A stretch of 64,000 nucleotides of DNA from Verrucomicrobiota bacterium. GTDB taxonomy: Bacteria > Verrucomicrobiota > Verrucomicrobiia > Opitutales > Opitutaceae. The stretch's first letter is position 1; every line of letters starts with the position of its first letter. Positions 1 to 9,779 of this stretch are shown piece by piece. The position numbers were made by a program, and so were the translations under genes. Below the pieces are notes generated by a model. It did not search any database and had not been told where the DNA came from. It saw nothing but the letters and a program-made list of their open reading frames with translations. Location: contig QNAI01000002.1 in the NCBI GenBank assembly GCA_003641745.1, positions 52,241 through 116,240 on the forward strand, in the 5' to 3' direction.

Positions 1-1547
1 GTAAGGAAGGGTTGGAGCATTTGAGACTTGGCGACGAGCGGGAATATGCGAGGGATTCGGTGATCGATCTGCTGATCGCATCTCTGCCGGAACGAGCCCC
101 GCGCCGGGGTCTTATCAGGGATGATTTTGCACCCGTCGTTCTGACCACTCGAAAGCGGGCGGAATCTCTGGTATGGTCGCACGTTATCTTCGCGGGTTCA
201 AACGCTGAGGAGTGGCCATCGCCTCCGGAGGAGACCTATTGGCTTTCAGATGCGGCCAGGCGTGAGCTGAACCGGAAGCGCGAGGATTCCCTCCAGCTCC
301 CGTTGACGGAAGACGCATCAATTCTCGAACGAATGGATTGCCTGGGCCTCTGCAATAATGTTGTCGGGGAAATTGCTTTCTCTGCCTGTCTACAGGCAAA
401 CGACGGAAGCGAGGGTGAACGCACGCCACATTCCTGGTTGGAGAGGGTTCTTCTGCACAAAGCTCGTTTTCAGAGGAACAGAGAGGGCGAGTCTGAGCAA
501 ACTGTGGATGTGTTTCAGGATGAATGGCGTGCCCTGTCCCGATGCCTTCCGGGCGCACTCACCCCATCTGCGGATCTGGGAGATTGGTTGTCTGTCTGGA
601 TGGGGCGGAGGGATGCCGAGGCTCCATTCGACCGGTGTTTCTATTGTGCCGAAACCGGTGGGGCGGATGGTCGCCGGTGGGCGGCTCGTCTCCTGGAACG
701 GGGGTTTTCGGATCCGGTCATTCTATGGTATGAAGGTGTGCTGCACCTTTTCCCGATCGGTGAACAACCGTTGGAGCGAAGTCGCCGAAAGGAACTCGGA
801 CTGCTCGTGCACCGACTGCTGGCACAGGCCCTGCGCGGCGACCATCCTTCCGGGACAATTCGCCCGGCCCCACCGCCTGAGGTCTGCCGAGACCGGTTGG
901 GGCGGCTCCTGGATTCCTTGCGACGCCGGCGGCCGGAAGATGCCTACTGGGATTCTTTTTTTCTCGAGCTTTCGTCGATCGCATTTGGATTGTTTGACTC
1001 CGTCGCGAGCGAGATCGAAGGTCAGTATCTGGCGGTCGAGTATCCGCTTCCTGGAGACACCATGCTGTCGACGGTGCACGGCGGACTCGGCATCAGTGGA
1101 AGGGTGGACCTGGCCATTCTCGATCGGCCGGAATGGAACGGCGCCTCGGTAAGGGTATTCGACTTCAAGACCGGCAGCGACAAGCCGCTCGATGCCGGGA
1201 AAATGGGCCGACTGGGACAGTCCCTTCAACTTGGCGTCTACCTGCAATCGTCCCTGGCACTCGGTGCTCGGTCCGCTTCGGTGGAGATGATCCGGGTGGG
1301 CCATGAACGGGGTCCGGTAATAACCGACGGCGAGTTACCGTCGATCCAGGCGGCTTTCGACTTTCTCGGTGGAATGGTGCACACTGGGAAATATGGGCAA
1401 TTGACGGCCGACCGGACGCGATTCCGAAGGGTGTTTGAAACCCCGCTGGCCTGTGTGCCGATACCGACCGCTGTTCTTCAGAGAAAATTTCAGGCGACCT
1501 TTCCCGAAAAACCGGACGACGAGGATTTGGATGGGGGTCAGGAGTGA
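1..1547 (+). CDS. AddB-like PD-(D/E)XK nuclease subunit, C-terminal part
   Basis: The reading frame is open from the left edge, so the real start lies outside the window; the first in-window start codon is a TTG at 12. The C-terminal third carries a PD-(D/E)XK nuclease core: an Asp in DLAILDRPEW (about 1107), VFDFKTGS (about 1158) and a downstream LQLGVY (about 1228), as in the AddB/RecB nuclease domain. The next gene is an AddA-like helicase whose GTG start overlaps this stop (GTGA, 1544-1547). The pair would therefore be a translationally coupled AddAB-type enzyme that resects double-strand ends for RecA. The C-terminus after the nuclease motif has one Cys only and lacks the Cys-x2-Cys-x5-Cys tail that closes the iron-sulfur cluster of Bacillus AddB. 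The subunit name is inferred mainly from the nuclease core and the neighbour. Confidence 0.75.
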   Translation, partial: KEGLEHLRLGDEREYARDSVIDLLIASLPERAPRRGLIRDDFAPVVLTTRKRAESLVWSHVIFAGSNAEEWPSPPEETYWLSDAARRELNRKREDSLQLPLTEDASILERMDCLGLCNNVVGEIAFSACLQANDGSEGERTPHSWLERVLLHKARFQRNREGESEQTVDVFQDEWRALSRCLPGALTPSADLGDWLSVWMGRRDAEAPFDRCFYCAETGGADGRRWAARLLERGFSDPVILWYEGVLHLFPIGEQPLERSRRKELGLLVHRLLAQALRGDHPSGTIRPAPPPEVCRDRLGRLLDSLRRRRPEDAYWDSFFLELSSIAFGLFDSVASEIEGQYLAVEYPLPGDTMLSTVHGGLGISGRVDLAILDRPEWNGASVRVFDFKTGSDKPLDAGKMGRLGQSLQLGVYLQSSLALGARSASVEMIRVGHERGPVITDGELPSIQAAFDFLGGMVHTGKYGQLTADRTRFRRVFETPLACVPIPTAVLQRKFQATFPEKPDDEDLDGGQE

Positions 1548-4500
1548 ACCGACCGATCGATCAGGACGCGCGCGATCTGTTTTCCTCTGGTCTGGAGCGG
1601 AACTATGCGGTCAACGCGAACGCCGGTTCCGGGAAAACAACGGCGATTGCGCAGCGTCTGGCTGCGATGACCATGAGTCCGGACGCGGTCGAAATGCTAT
1701 CGAGGACCGTCGTGGTCACATTTACCCGCAAGGCGGCTCTGGAAATCAGGCAGCGGGCTCGGGCGGAGGTTCTGACCCAGTTGGGCAGGCTGCCTCACTT
1801 GGATGAGGGGGCATTGGAAAGCCTCGGCCGGGCGTTCTTCGGGACCATTCACAGTTTCTGCGTGCTCCTTGCGAGGCGGTATGGCCAACCTCTTGGCGTC
1901 AATCTTGACCCTGAGGTGGTGGACGATGGGGAAAACGCGGAACTGTGGGAGGGATTTCTTGAGCATGACTCGATGCACTGGGAATCGGTCCCGGAAGAGG
2001 TTCTCGGTCAGTTTCTCCGATACCAGAACCTCGAGAACGTTTTTTCACTGGCGCAGACCCTGACTGATCATTCGAGCCGGTCACTGCTGGAAGGGGGTGA
2101 TCCTGGATCTTCGCCCGATCCGGATTGGTGCGTATTCGACGAATTGATGGCTCGGGTATCCAGTCGTCGCGGGAAGGCGGTGGAGAGCCTGAAGGCAAAC
2201 CAGCGGGCTCTGGGTCGATGGGAAACCGCTTTCCGGAAGGGGCACGGGTTTCTCCCCATCATCAAACCAACCGGCAAGGGCAATGGTGTCGTGGAGCTGT
2301 TCAAAGGGTTCTTTGCTCCGATCAAGGGATGGTCAGCGACGGTGGCTGGTCGCCTGGCGGCAGAGCTGGCCCAACGTTATCGGGATTACCGTCGGGAGCA
2401 GGGCGTGCAGACCTACCTGGACCAGGTCGAATTGGCGAATCGGTTGCTCGAGCGCCCGAATATTCTCGATCGAATCCGCCGAGACGGGTATCGGATTCTT
2501 CTGGATGAGGCGCAGGACACGGACCCTTTGCAGTTTAATGTCCTGGTCGAAATCGCACGACCCCCGGGGGCCTCGCTCGGCAGCTGGCCCGGGGACGGTG
2601 CACCTCCCAGACCGGGGCACTTCTGTCTGGTCGGAGACGGTCAGCAGTCGATTTTTGGTGGCCGGGCTGACATACGTAACTACCAGAGACATGTTGAGGC
2701 TTATAGAATGGGATCAGGTGGTGATGTCCTGGATTTCAGTGTGACCTTCCGTCTGCCGAGCCAGCTGATCGGCTTCATGAACGAATCGGTGGCTCCCGCA
2801 TTTTCCGAGTTGATCGAACACAACCAAAGTGTCGACGGAGACTGTCTTCAGGTCCCGTACCTGGAGCTCTCTCCGCGGCCGAATCCGCTGGCGGGGCAGG
2901 TCAGCCGCCGCACGTTTGCTTCGGGTGGCGCCAGGAAGGTGGACGATCGGTTGGAGGCTGAGCTGGAGCACCTGGCCCGTTTTCTCGTCGGATCGGGCCC
3001 TCGTGGGGTAGGGGCCTCTGATTGGTCGGAGATCTGTTTGCTTGCTCCACGAAAGGATTGGCTGGAGACGGCGCGGCGTATCCTGGTCCGGGAACGTGTC
3101 CCGGTTTCGTTGCAGACGCGGGCGAGTCGAAATGGCGATCGACCGGCCTATGCCTGGATTGCCGGGTTGCTGTCCGTTGTCATCGACCCGGAAAATGGTT
3201 TTGAGTGGGTCGGCGTCCTGCGCGAGATTTTCGGTATATCCGATGCGATGCTGGCGGCGTGCCTGGACGGGGTGGCGCCGGATTTTGGCTCGCCGGATCG
3301 GTATCCATCAGCTCTTGGGAAAGCTCTCTCACTGATACGTCCCTTCGTTCTCGGTTGCGATGATAGTGGGGTTGAACCTGTCCGTTTTCTGGACGACTTG
3401 GTCGAGGCCTGCCTGCTTCGCGATCGATTGCAGGCTCTGGGATCCGGCGACGAGTGTTTCGAGGATCTGGAAGCCATTCGACTGATTGCGGGTGTGATCT
3501 CAGATTCGGACGGTGGTGTGCGGGATCTGCAACGGCGGGTGATCCAGGAGGTCGACAAGGAGACGCCGTCGGGACAGACGGGGATCGATGCGATCAATCT
3601 TTTGACCTGCCATTCCGGCAAGGGACTGGAGTGGCCGGTGGTCATACCAATCGGACTATGGCGTCCCTTGCTCAGAGCCGCGGATAGGGGGTTTTCGCTG
3701 GTCGACGAGGCTCGGCGGCCGCGGGTCTATTTCGATCGGGCGAGTGTCCCCGACGAGAAGGCGGTTTCGCATGAACGGGAGTCGGCGCGTGAAACGATGC
3801 GATTGCTCTACGTGACCCTGACCCGTGCTCAACGGCACCTGATTCTATCCCTATCCGATGACCTCAAGGGATTGCCGGGGAGTTTTCTCGATATCTGGTC
3901 AGGGGGTGATCCCGATACCTTGGCCCGTCGATTGGGAGGTTTGGTTGATGCTTCGGAGGTTGTTCTCAAGACCGTGCCCGCGGTCGAAATTGAGCCGCGA
4001 CCAGTGAATGCCTTGATCCAGGAACCGTCGGCAGACCTCCTGGAGCAGGCTGCTGCGGTGTCTTCAGGATCACCAACCCGCCGGTTGCCTCACGAGTTGG
4101 GGGAGGGGCAAGACCAGATCAGAGCAGTTCGCCACGATGCAGGGATGGATGAACCTCATCCACCTGCGGATTCGAGTGATCCGATCGACTATGGAATCTG
4201 GTGGCATGAGACGATGGAATTCCTTCCGTGGCGGGCCGATCGAGGTGAAATCGACGGATACCTTGAAGCCCGTGTCGCCCTCGCGGATCGCGATGGTTTC
4301 AGGGAGCGCGGGCAGGAAGAGCTTTCCCGATTCCTGGTCAGTGAACTCTGGAACTGGCTGAGGGATCCGAACCTCATCCACCATGCGGAAATACCCGTTT
4401 TTGCTCCTGGCGGATCGGGAGAATGGATCGACGGAGTGCTGGATCTCTTGTGTCTGAATACGGGCACGGACGAGTTGACCGTCATCGACTGGAAAACCAA

Positions 4501-4675
4501 TCGCAGGTGGGGAGGCGAGTCGGAGGGCGCATTTCTGGATCGGTTGGGTTCGGTCTATCGACCGCAACTCAGCGCCTATGCGAGGGCTGTTTCCCAAGCT
4601 CTCGGAGGGGCGAACCCGGCATTGCAGGTTTACTCGACCGTCTGTGGGAAGGTGATTGAGATAGGAGAGGGGTGA
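1544..4675 (+). CDS. AddA-like UvrD/REP helicase-nuclease
   Basis: 1043 residues, a little shorter than Bacillus AddA. Domains in order: Walker [11 protein letters not shown] (residues 24-33), Walker [11 protein letters not shown] (about 321), superfamily 1A motif GKGLEWPVV (about 691), helicase motif [12 protein letters not shown] (about 753), and a C-terminal PD-(D/E)XK nuclease with [10 protein letters not shown] (about 979). This is the SF1A helicase plus nuclease architecture of AddA/RecB. It should unwind and degrade double-stranded ends in the cytoplasm together with the upstream AddB-like subunit. The GTG start overlaps the upstream stop by four bases, so the two are probably made in fixed ratio. 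Little else is coupled to it: a 124-base gap separates it from the next small gene. Confidence 0.88.
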
Positions 4676-4799
4676 TTGCGGCCGCATTCAATCCGACAGG
4701 GGAACCGAGTGGGGCGGAACGGTCGGCAAGATTATCCTTTACAGGCTCGGCCACCGTACGCAGCTTGGCTGTTTTTCTCGAAAACCTGGACGTCATTAT

Positions 4800-4901
4800 A
4801 TGGGCAATTTGAAGAAGAAGCGACGCCTCAAGATGTCGAAGCACAAACGCCGCAAGCGTTTGAAGTCTAATCGGCACAAGAAGCGGACGTGGCAGAGATA
4901 A
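4800..4901 (+). CDS. AURKAIP1/COX24-like basic miniprotein (33 aa)
   Basis: An ATG at 4800 opens a 33-codon frame, [18 protein letters not shown] and onward, ending TWQR-stop. Lys and Arg make up more than half of it. The [10 protein letters not shown] core matches the short AURKAIP1/COX24 (mS38-like) family. Bacterial members of this family are very short and frequent in Planctomycetes-Verrucomicrobia; mitochondrial homologues are ribosomal small-subunit proteins. A role as a small ribosome-associated protein is an inference from that homology. It lies alone between addA and the pilus operon. A weak inverted repeat follows at its stop (AACCGTT at 4900, AACGGTT at 4914) with no T tract. Confidence 0.72.
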
Positions 4902-5252
4902 CCGTTAGCTGAGAACGGTTGAGTCCGCATGCCGGGCTCGAGAGGTTTTCCAGAATCCATCCGAATGGGTGGTTGTTGTGTGCCTGTGGAGTGTCTCCAG
5001 GGTGGCATCGAGCATACCATGATGGCCCGATGATTGCCGCTAAATGCGACTCCGATCCCATGGGCAGCAGATTCCCTTGGGGTATTGGGCTCATTTCCCA
5101 ATAGAGCATTCTACCTGCAGGGATGGTGATCGACTGTAGTCGGAGACGGCAGTGTTCCCGAAAAACCGGTTCAACCTTTGAGCTAAGGCGTCGATAGAGA
5201 TTTCCGAACGCCAAATCGCTTAGGAAAAAACCTGAACCCGTTATCGGGAACA
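4902..5252. other. 351-base gap upstream of the pilus operon
   Basis: No credible gene is visible on either strand. Apart from the weak hairpin at 4900-4920 I could not pick out a convincing -35/-10 pair, riboswitch or repeat. It presumably carries the promoter of the pilM-like operon. Confidence 0.5.
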
Positions 5253-6293
5253 ATGCGGATGATTTCGTCGAAAGGGAAAGGAATCTTTTTAGAGGTCAAC
5301 GAGCACTCTCTGCTCGTCGCCCGGACCAGCAGTTTCAACACACCACTCACCATCGAGAGTGTGCGGGAGTTCTCTTTGGAGGATCGCGAAACCCTGGCGG
5401 ATGAGTTCAGACAGTTCACAGGGACGCGTCAGGGAAGTTTTGCCGTGGCGCGATGCGGGGTGTTCCCGGCAGGCCGAGTGGTGTCTCGAACCTCGCTTGA
5501 TCCCAAGAAGGCACGTGACGGGTCCTATCTTCAGGATCTGCTTGCCTCCCAACTGAAGATAGACCTGAAGGAGTTTCTCCTTTACCTGCTCGGCGCCAGT
5601 GACGGGTCGGATGCAGGGGGTGAAGCGGGGTTCCCCAAAGAAGCCCTGATCTGTGGTGCGCCGCAGACGGAGATCCAATCGATTCAGGACTCGCTGCTCG
5701 AAATGGGCGCCTTTCCCGACCGCCTCGAACTCGGCACCGTCGCCAGCCTGGGCGGAATCATCGAATGCCTGAAAAATCAGGAAGGATCGCTGCCGACTCT
5801 GGTGCTTGAAATAGGCGCTGAAATGACGAACGTCTTCGTGGTCAACAAGGATGGCGTCGATATCTCGCGACCTGTGGCCTACGGGACGTCGTCAATGGTT
5901 CCCGTGATTCAGAAGGAACTCGGGTTGAAGGACGAAGAGTCCGCCCGGCGTCTATTCTATTCCAACAGTTTTGACTTCACCGGGCTGGGTCCGCAGTTGG
6001 TCAAGAAACTGGTCAGAGAACTGCAGGCGTCGGTCGGCTTCTACGAGGTCCAGACCGGTCAGACCATAGGCCAGCTCTACTGTTCGCATCTGCCCTCGAA
6101 ACTCTCCTGGTTGCAGAAGACCGTTTCGGACATGCTGGCGGTCAAGGTGCTGGCCATTGATTTCCAGGCCTGGCTCGGCGATCTGGGCATCACCCTTGGG
6201 AGCACAGTCGAGGAGAACAGCCTCGATGAAACCTGGCTCGGACTTATCAGCCTGATGGGCGACTTTACCCCTGAAGTGGATGAAAAGAATTAA
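5253..6293 (+). CDS. pilM: PilM-like type IV pilus assembly ATPase
   Basis: 346 residues with an actin/FtsA-like fold signature: an N-terminal GKGIFLEVNEHSLLVAR strand pair and a central VLEIGAEMTNVFVVNKDG phosphate-binding-like motif (about residue 185). PilM is the cytoplasmic ATP-binding protein that binds the N-terminus of PilN and joins the inner-membrane alignment complex. It opens a tightly packed operon: the next start (6280) lies inside its last codons, followed by PilO-, PilP- and PilQ-like genes. An ATG two codons later (5259) is an equally possible start. Sequence divergence from Pseudomonas PilM is high, so the assignment leans on gene order. Confidence 0.72.
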   Translation: MRMISSKGKGIFLEVNEHSLLVARTSSFNTPLTIESVREFSLEDRETLADEFRQFTGTRQGSFAVARCGVFPAGRVVSRTSLDPKKARDGSYLQDLLASQLKIDLKEFLLYLLGASDGSDAGGEAGFPKEALICGAPQTEIQSIQDSLLEMGAFPDRLELGTVASLGGIIECLKNQEGSLPTLVLEIGAEMTNVFVVNKDGVDISRPVAYGTSSMVPVIQKELGLKDEESARRLFYSNSFDFTGLGPQLVKKLVRELQASVGFYEVQTGQTIGQLYCSHLPSKLSWLQKTVSDMLAVKVLAIDFQAWLGDLGITLGSTVEENSLDETWLGLISLMGDFTPEVDEKN

Positions 6294-6891
6294 GAAAGAC
6301 GCGATTGTCTCTCAGGCAAACTGGCATCCGAACTTCCGGATTGCGGAAGCGCTTCCGGATCTGAAGGTCGTTCGGACCGACTTTTTCATCAATGCCATCA
6401 GTCTGTCGCTTGCTGCGGTCGCTGTATTCTTCCTGGCAATACGCGAATACAAAGCCTTCAGCCTCAAGAGCGAAATCTCGGCATGGGAGGAAAAGATAGA
6501 AGTCAGCCGCGCCGAGAACCTGGCCTACCTGAGACTCAGTAAAGCGTTCAAAGATGAGAAGGCCAAATTCGAGGAGGTCCGCGATTTCATTGCGACCGAC
6601 CTGCCCGTGACCGAATTCCTCGAGACGCTCAGCCCCACCATACCGGAGGGATTGGATCTCGATTCGATGGCCTTTGGCGGCGAGCGTGTGGTGATTCGAG
6701 GGACCATTCTCGGGAACTCCGAGACAGCCAGCATCACCCTTTCCAATTACCTCGAAACGCTGAGAAAGAACCCCGGGCTTGGACCCAAGTTTGCGGACAT
6801 TTCGTTGACTTCACTGGTGCGCGATGCCCGTAGCGAGGTCCTCAATTTTGAGATTGTCCTGCAGCGCAATGAGAAAAAGACGTCCACATGA
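6280..6891 (+). CDS. pilN: PilN-like inner-membrane pilus assembly protein
   Basis: 203 residues: a cytoplasmic N-terminus, one membrane segment (FFINAISLSLAAVAVFFLAI, about residues 38-57), a predicted coiled coil (about 65-105) and a small periplasmic alpha/beta domain. This is the bitopic architecture of PilN/GspL-C-like proteins, which bind PilM inside and PilO outside. It overlaps pilM by 14 bases and is joined to the next gene by an ATGA overlap at 6888-6891, so translation is coupled. The name is based on topology, size and order rather than on strong motifs. Confidence 0.65.
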   Translation: MKRIKKDAIVSQANWHPNFRIAEALPDLKVVRTDFFINAISLSLAAVAVFFLAIREYKAFSLKSEISAWEEKIEVSRAENLAYLRLSKAFKDEKAKFEEVRDFIATDLPVTEFLETLSPTIPEGLDLDSMAFGGERVVIRGTILGNSETASITLSNYLETLRKNPGLGPKFADISLTSLVRDARSEVLNFEIVLQRNEKKTST

Positions 6892-7442
6892 AAACCCAAG
6901 ACATCGTTGACTTCCTGAAGCGCTACCCGATTCCGTGCCTGTCCGTCACGGTCGTCGTGATTACCTTGGTCCTCGTCTACTTTCGGATGGATGTGAATAC
7001 CGAACTCGAGGGCAGGTACCAGACTGTGTCGGCCGAAGGCGCGACGGTGATGAACAATATCGTGAACGGATCGGGTCTCCAGGAACATGTTGAGGCGATC
7101 CAGGCGCAATCGAGCGAACTTGAGTCCAGGCTGGTCCGACCGGCTGAACTGGCGAAAAATCTCCAGTACTTCTATCGATTGGAGAGCGAGACGGGCGGAA
7201 AGCTTGGTGAGCTTCGTCAAGTTCCGTTGACCAACCTACCAAGCACCAAGGGCTCGTTCCAGCCGGTTCAATACTCACTCGTGGTGACTGCTGACTACCC
7301 CGTCCTCATGGACTACCTCAATCGGTTGGAGGAGGGTGTCAGCTTTTATCGAATGAAAAACTTCTCTCTCCAGCACAGTCGCGAAAGCACGCGTCGGATG
7401 CTGGTGATGGCAATGAACATCGAACTACTTGGTACGAAATGA
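6888..7442 (+). CDS. pilO: PilO-like inner-membrane pilus assembly protein
   Basis: 184 residues with a single N-terminal membrane segment (about 16-34, CLSVTVVVITLVLVYF), a coiled-coil stretch and a periplasmic ferredoxin-like domain. PilO pairs with PilN and holds PilP, linking the inner-membrane platform to the outer-membrane secretin. ATGA overlaps on both sides (6888-6891 and 7439-7442) place it firmly in the operon. Family assignment comes from topology and synteny; the sequence itself has few diagnostic residues. Confidence 0.62.
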   Translation: MKTQDIVDFLKRYPIPCLSVTVVVITLVLVYFRMDVNTELEGRYQTVSAEGATVMNNIVNGSGLQEHVEAIQAQSSELESRLVRPAELAKNLQYFYRLESETGGKLGELRQVPLTNLPSTKGSFQPVQYSLVVTADYPVLMDYLNRLEEGVSFYRMKNFSLQHSRESTRRMLVMAMNIELLGTK

Positions 7443-7927
7443 GACTTGCAACAGGATTTTGCATGGTTGCGCTGACCACGACCCTGGTATCGAGCGCCGC
7501 CGCCCAGGCCACGGCCACTGTGATAGCGGTCAAAGATCGAACCCTGACCCTGGCCATGGCGAGAGAATTGCTTACCATCAAGGAGGGTGACAACTCAGCT
7601 GCGATGGCCCGGATGCGGGACCCGTTTGAGGTGATGCTGGCCGACGTGGCGGTTGTGGCTGAGACCTCAGTCGAGGTCGTGCCGGCGCCGGCTCGTTACA
7701 ACGATCGCCAGGTACTGGAGGCCATCGCCCCTGGAGTGAATCCGACTGGAACGGCCCGCGTCGGCACAACGGATTATCTTCTTTTTGGGCAAAAGAGGCT
7801 CAAGCAGGGAGAGAAGCTTACGATTACCTATGAGGGATCAGCCTACCTGATCGAGATAACCTCAATACAAAGAAATAATTTCAGGATACGCCTGAACAGC
7901 GAAGAGCTTGTCAGACCAATCAAATAA
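7439..7927 (+). CDS. PilP-like periplasmic pilus assembly protein
   Basis: 162 residues beginning with a Sec signal peptide (MRLATGFCMVALTTTLVSS, cleavage near AAAQA at 20-24). The mature part has a central ARMRDPFEVM motif similar to the DPF element of PilP homology regions, followed by a small beta-rich domain that ends VRPIK. It lacks the lipobox Cys of classical PilP, so it is probably a soluble periplasmic linker between PilN/O and the secretin. It starts in an ATGA overlap with the PilO-like gene and ends 10 bases before the secretin start. Confidence 0.5.
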   Translation: MRLATGFCMVALTTTLVSSAAAQATATVIAVKDRTLTLAMARELLTIKEGDNSAAMARMRDPFEVMLADVAVVAETSVEVVPAPARYNDRQVLEAIAPGVNPTGTARVGTTDYLLFGQKRLKQGEKLTITYEGSAYLIEITSIQRNNFRIRLNSEELVRPIK

Positions 7928-7937
7928 AGGGATTGCT

Positions 7938-9467
7938 ATGAAAAAAAGGATGATGGTTATGTGCTTGGGTCTTACCCTTTTGGGTACGGGCCTCCACGCT
8001 CAAACCCCGGAACCGGATACGTCGGACGTTGCAGCCGCAGCGCAGGCCGAAGAGGTTGCCGAAGACAGTCAATCGGGCCCTGAGACCGCCACGGTCTCCA
8101 AGGGCGTAAAGGTGGCCTTCCCGGGCGCCGAGAGTCAGAAGACTATTGTTACCCAGAAGAGCCAGGAAACTCTCTCGGTCGATTTTCCGGACGAGGAGAT
8201 CCGAGTGATTCTGCGCAACATCGCGGACCTCTTTGAACTCAATCTGGTGATTCCGGATACGCTGCAGGGTCGCGCGTCGCTAAAGCTGCGCGAGGTGACC
8301 TGGAAGCAGATATTCGATGTCATTCTCCATCCCGTAGGATTCACCTATGTGGAGGACGGCAATATCATCCAGGTCGTTTCGGTCGACTCCCTGCAGATTG
8401 AACCTCCGGTCACGGAGATCTTCATTCTCAACTACGCCAGGGCGGGTCAGGTGGCACCTACGGTTACTTCAATGATTGATCCGGCCGCGGGTGGCCGAAT
8501 CCAGATCGACAGTCGGAGCAATGCTCTGGTCATCACCGAGCGCCCTTCGCAGATGGGCAAGATCCGTCCGGTGATCGATGCTTTGGACAAGGCGACCGAT
8601 CAAGTCATGATCGAGACCAAGTTCGTTGAGATTGCGGACAAGGACCTGAGTGACCTCGGCGTCAATTGGGCCTCGCTTCAGAATTATGAGGTTGGCGTAG
8701 AAGGCGGGCTGGGGGACGATGGCTTCCACTCCTATGATCGTCAGAATATCAACGGCATGGTCGACAAGGTCAGTCTCTACTCCGCAGTCTTCACCGCGGA
8801 CAAGTTTTCAGTAGTGTTGAGCGCCCTCGAGTCGAACCAGGATGCCAAGCTGGTGTCCAATCCGACCCTGGTGACGATGAACAATACCGAGGCGTTCATT
8901 TCGATCGGAGAGCAGTATCCGATTCCAAACTACACCTATAACCAGGAGCGCGGCACCTTTGAGGTCAGTGGATTTGAATACAAGGACATCGGCATTCTCA
9001 TGGCGGTGACGCCACAAGTGAACAACGAGGGCCTGATCAATCTCAAGATCGAGCCTGAGGTGAGCAGCACCAACGGCAGCACCAATTTTGGTGGCGCGGG
9101 CGGCGCGGATATCCCGATCATTTCGGTCCGCAAGGTCACGACTAACGTCGCCCTGAAGGATGGCTATACCATGGGACTGGGCGGCCTTATTGAGAGCCTC
9201 ACCCAGGACGTGGAAACCAGGGTGCCACTGCTAGGGAAGATTCCGGGATTGGGTCGTTTGTTCAAACACGATTCGGCGAACAATACATCCCGCAATCTGG
9301 TTATCTTCATTACGGCCAAGGTCCTCTCGCCGGAGGATGCAACCTACAAGGAGGTCTTTGATCCGCGACAGATCAAATCCATGGAGATCAAGCCCGAAGA
9401 CATTCCTGGCTTCCAGAGTAATGTGGATCCGTTTGCCCAGGCATCGGTGACGGGCGGGTCGGAATAG
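7938..9467 (+). CDS. pilQ: Type IV pilus secretin (PilQ/GspD family)
   Basis: 509 residues from ATG 7938, chosen over an upstream in-frame start because AAAGG lies at a good distance and the protein then opens with a signal peptide (MKKRMMVMCLGLTLLGTGLHA). Order: signal peptide; Ala/Glu-rich linker; STN/N0-like domain (about 75-145); NolW-like N1 domain with RIQIDSRSNALVITE (about 190); secretin core with VSNPTLVTMNNTEAFI (about 300) and VPLLGKIPGLGRLF (about 440). It forms the outer-membrane pore for pilus extrusion. No AMIN or peptidoglycan-binding domain is seen, so it is shorter than Pseudomonas PilQ. It is the last operon gene, followed by a strong terminator. Confidence 0.9.
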   Translation: MKKRMMVMCLGLTLLGTGLHAQTPEPDTSDVAAAAQAEEVAEDSQSGPETATVSKGVKVAFPGAESQKTIVTQKSQETLSVDFPDEEIRVILRNIADLFELNLVIPDTLQGRASLKLREVTWKQIFDVILHPVGFTYVEDGNIIQVVSVDSLQIEPPVTEIFILNYARAGQVAPTVTSMIDPAAGGRIQIDSRSNALVITERPSQMGKIRPVIDALDKATDQVMIETKFVEIADKDLSDLGVNWASLQNYEVGVEGGLGDDGFHSYDRQNINGMVDKVSLYSAVFTADKFSVVLSALESNQDAKLVSNPTLVTMNNTEAFISIGEQYPIPNYTYNQERGTFEVSGFEYKDIGILMAVTPQVNNEGLINLKIEPEVSSTNGSTNFGGAGGADIPIISVRKVTTNVALKDGYTMGLGGLIESLTQDVETRVPLLGKIPGLGRLFKHDSANNTSRNLVIFITAKVLSPEDATYKEVFDPRQIKSMEIKPEDIPGFQSNVDPFAQASVTGGSE

Positions 9468-9495
9468 ACCGCGTTTTTTCTGGTAATCCGCTTTT

Positions 9496-9543
9496 CGGCC
9501 ATGGTTCGCGCCCCTGCAGGCGTGACCATGGCCGTTCTTTTTT
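9496..9543 (+). terminator. Rho-independent terminator of the pilus operon
   Basis: CGGCCATGGT (9496-9505) pairs perfectly with ACCATGGCCG (9525-9534); the inner bases pair partly, and TTCTTTTTT follows at 9535-9543. It lies 28 bases after the secretin stop. This is the clearest intrinsic terminator in the window. Confidence 0.92.
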
Positions 9544-9599
9544 CATAACCGGTCGGGTCCGATTCCGGTTGGGGTTCCGGACTCGTATCCAGGCTTCGA

Positions 9600-9684
9600 G
9601 GGGGCCAAAGCACTACCGAGGCAGCTGTGCGACCGACATCAGCCAATCTCGCATTGGCATGCAAGATTGTGAGCAATGACCCCC
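9600..9684. repeat. REP/MITE-like palindromic element, copy A
   Basis: An 85-base element bounded by GGGG and CCCC. It contains CCGACATCAG (9632-9641), a hairpin of CAATCTCGC and GCAAGATTG with one mismatch, and the end TGAGCAATGACCCC. The same landmarks in the same order occur at 14458-14532. It lies between the convergent secretin and yjbQ-like genes. Confidence 0.6.
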
Positions 9685-9707
9685 TCCTTCGCATAGAGCT
9701 TCGGAGG
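9683..9707. repeat. Short repeat CTCCTTCGCATAGAGCTTC
   Basis: CCTCC (9683-9687) and GGAGG (9703-9707) flank TTCGCATAGAGCTTC. Nearly the same word, CTCCTTCGCATAAAGCTTC, recurs at 34234. Both copies are intergenic in convergent gaps, which fits a dispersed hairpin repeat. With the terminator and copy A it fills most of the gap between 9468 and 9779; the rest shows nothing. Confidence 0.45.
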
Positions 9708-9779
9708 ACACGCCGTGGGCTGTTCTTCGTCGAAAAATTCCAGATCGGCGCTTAACCTGGTGCCATTCGGGCCTGACCG

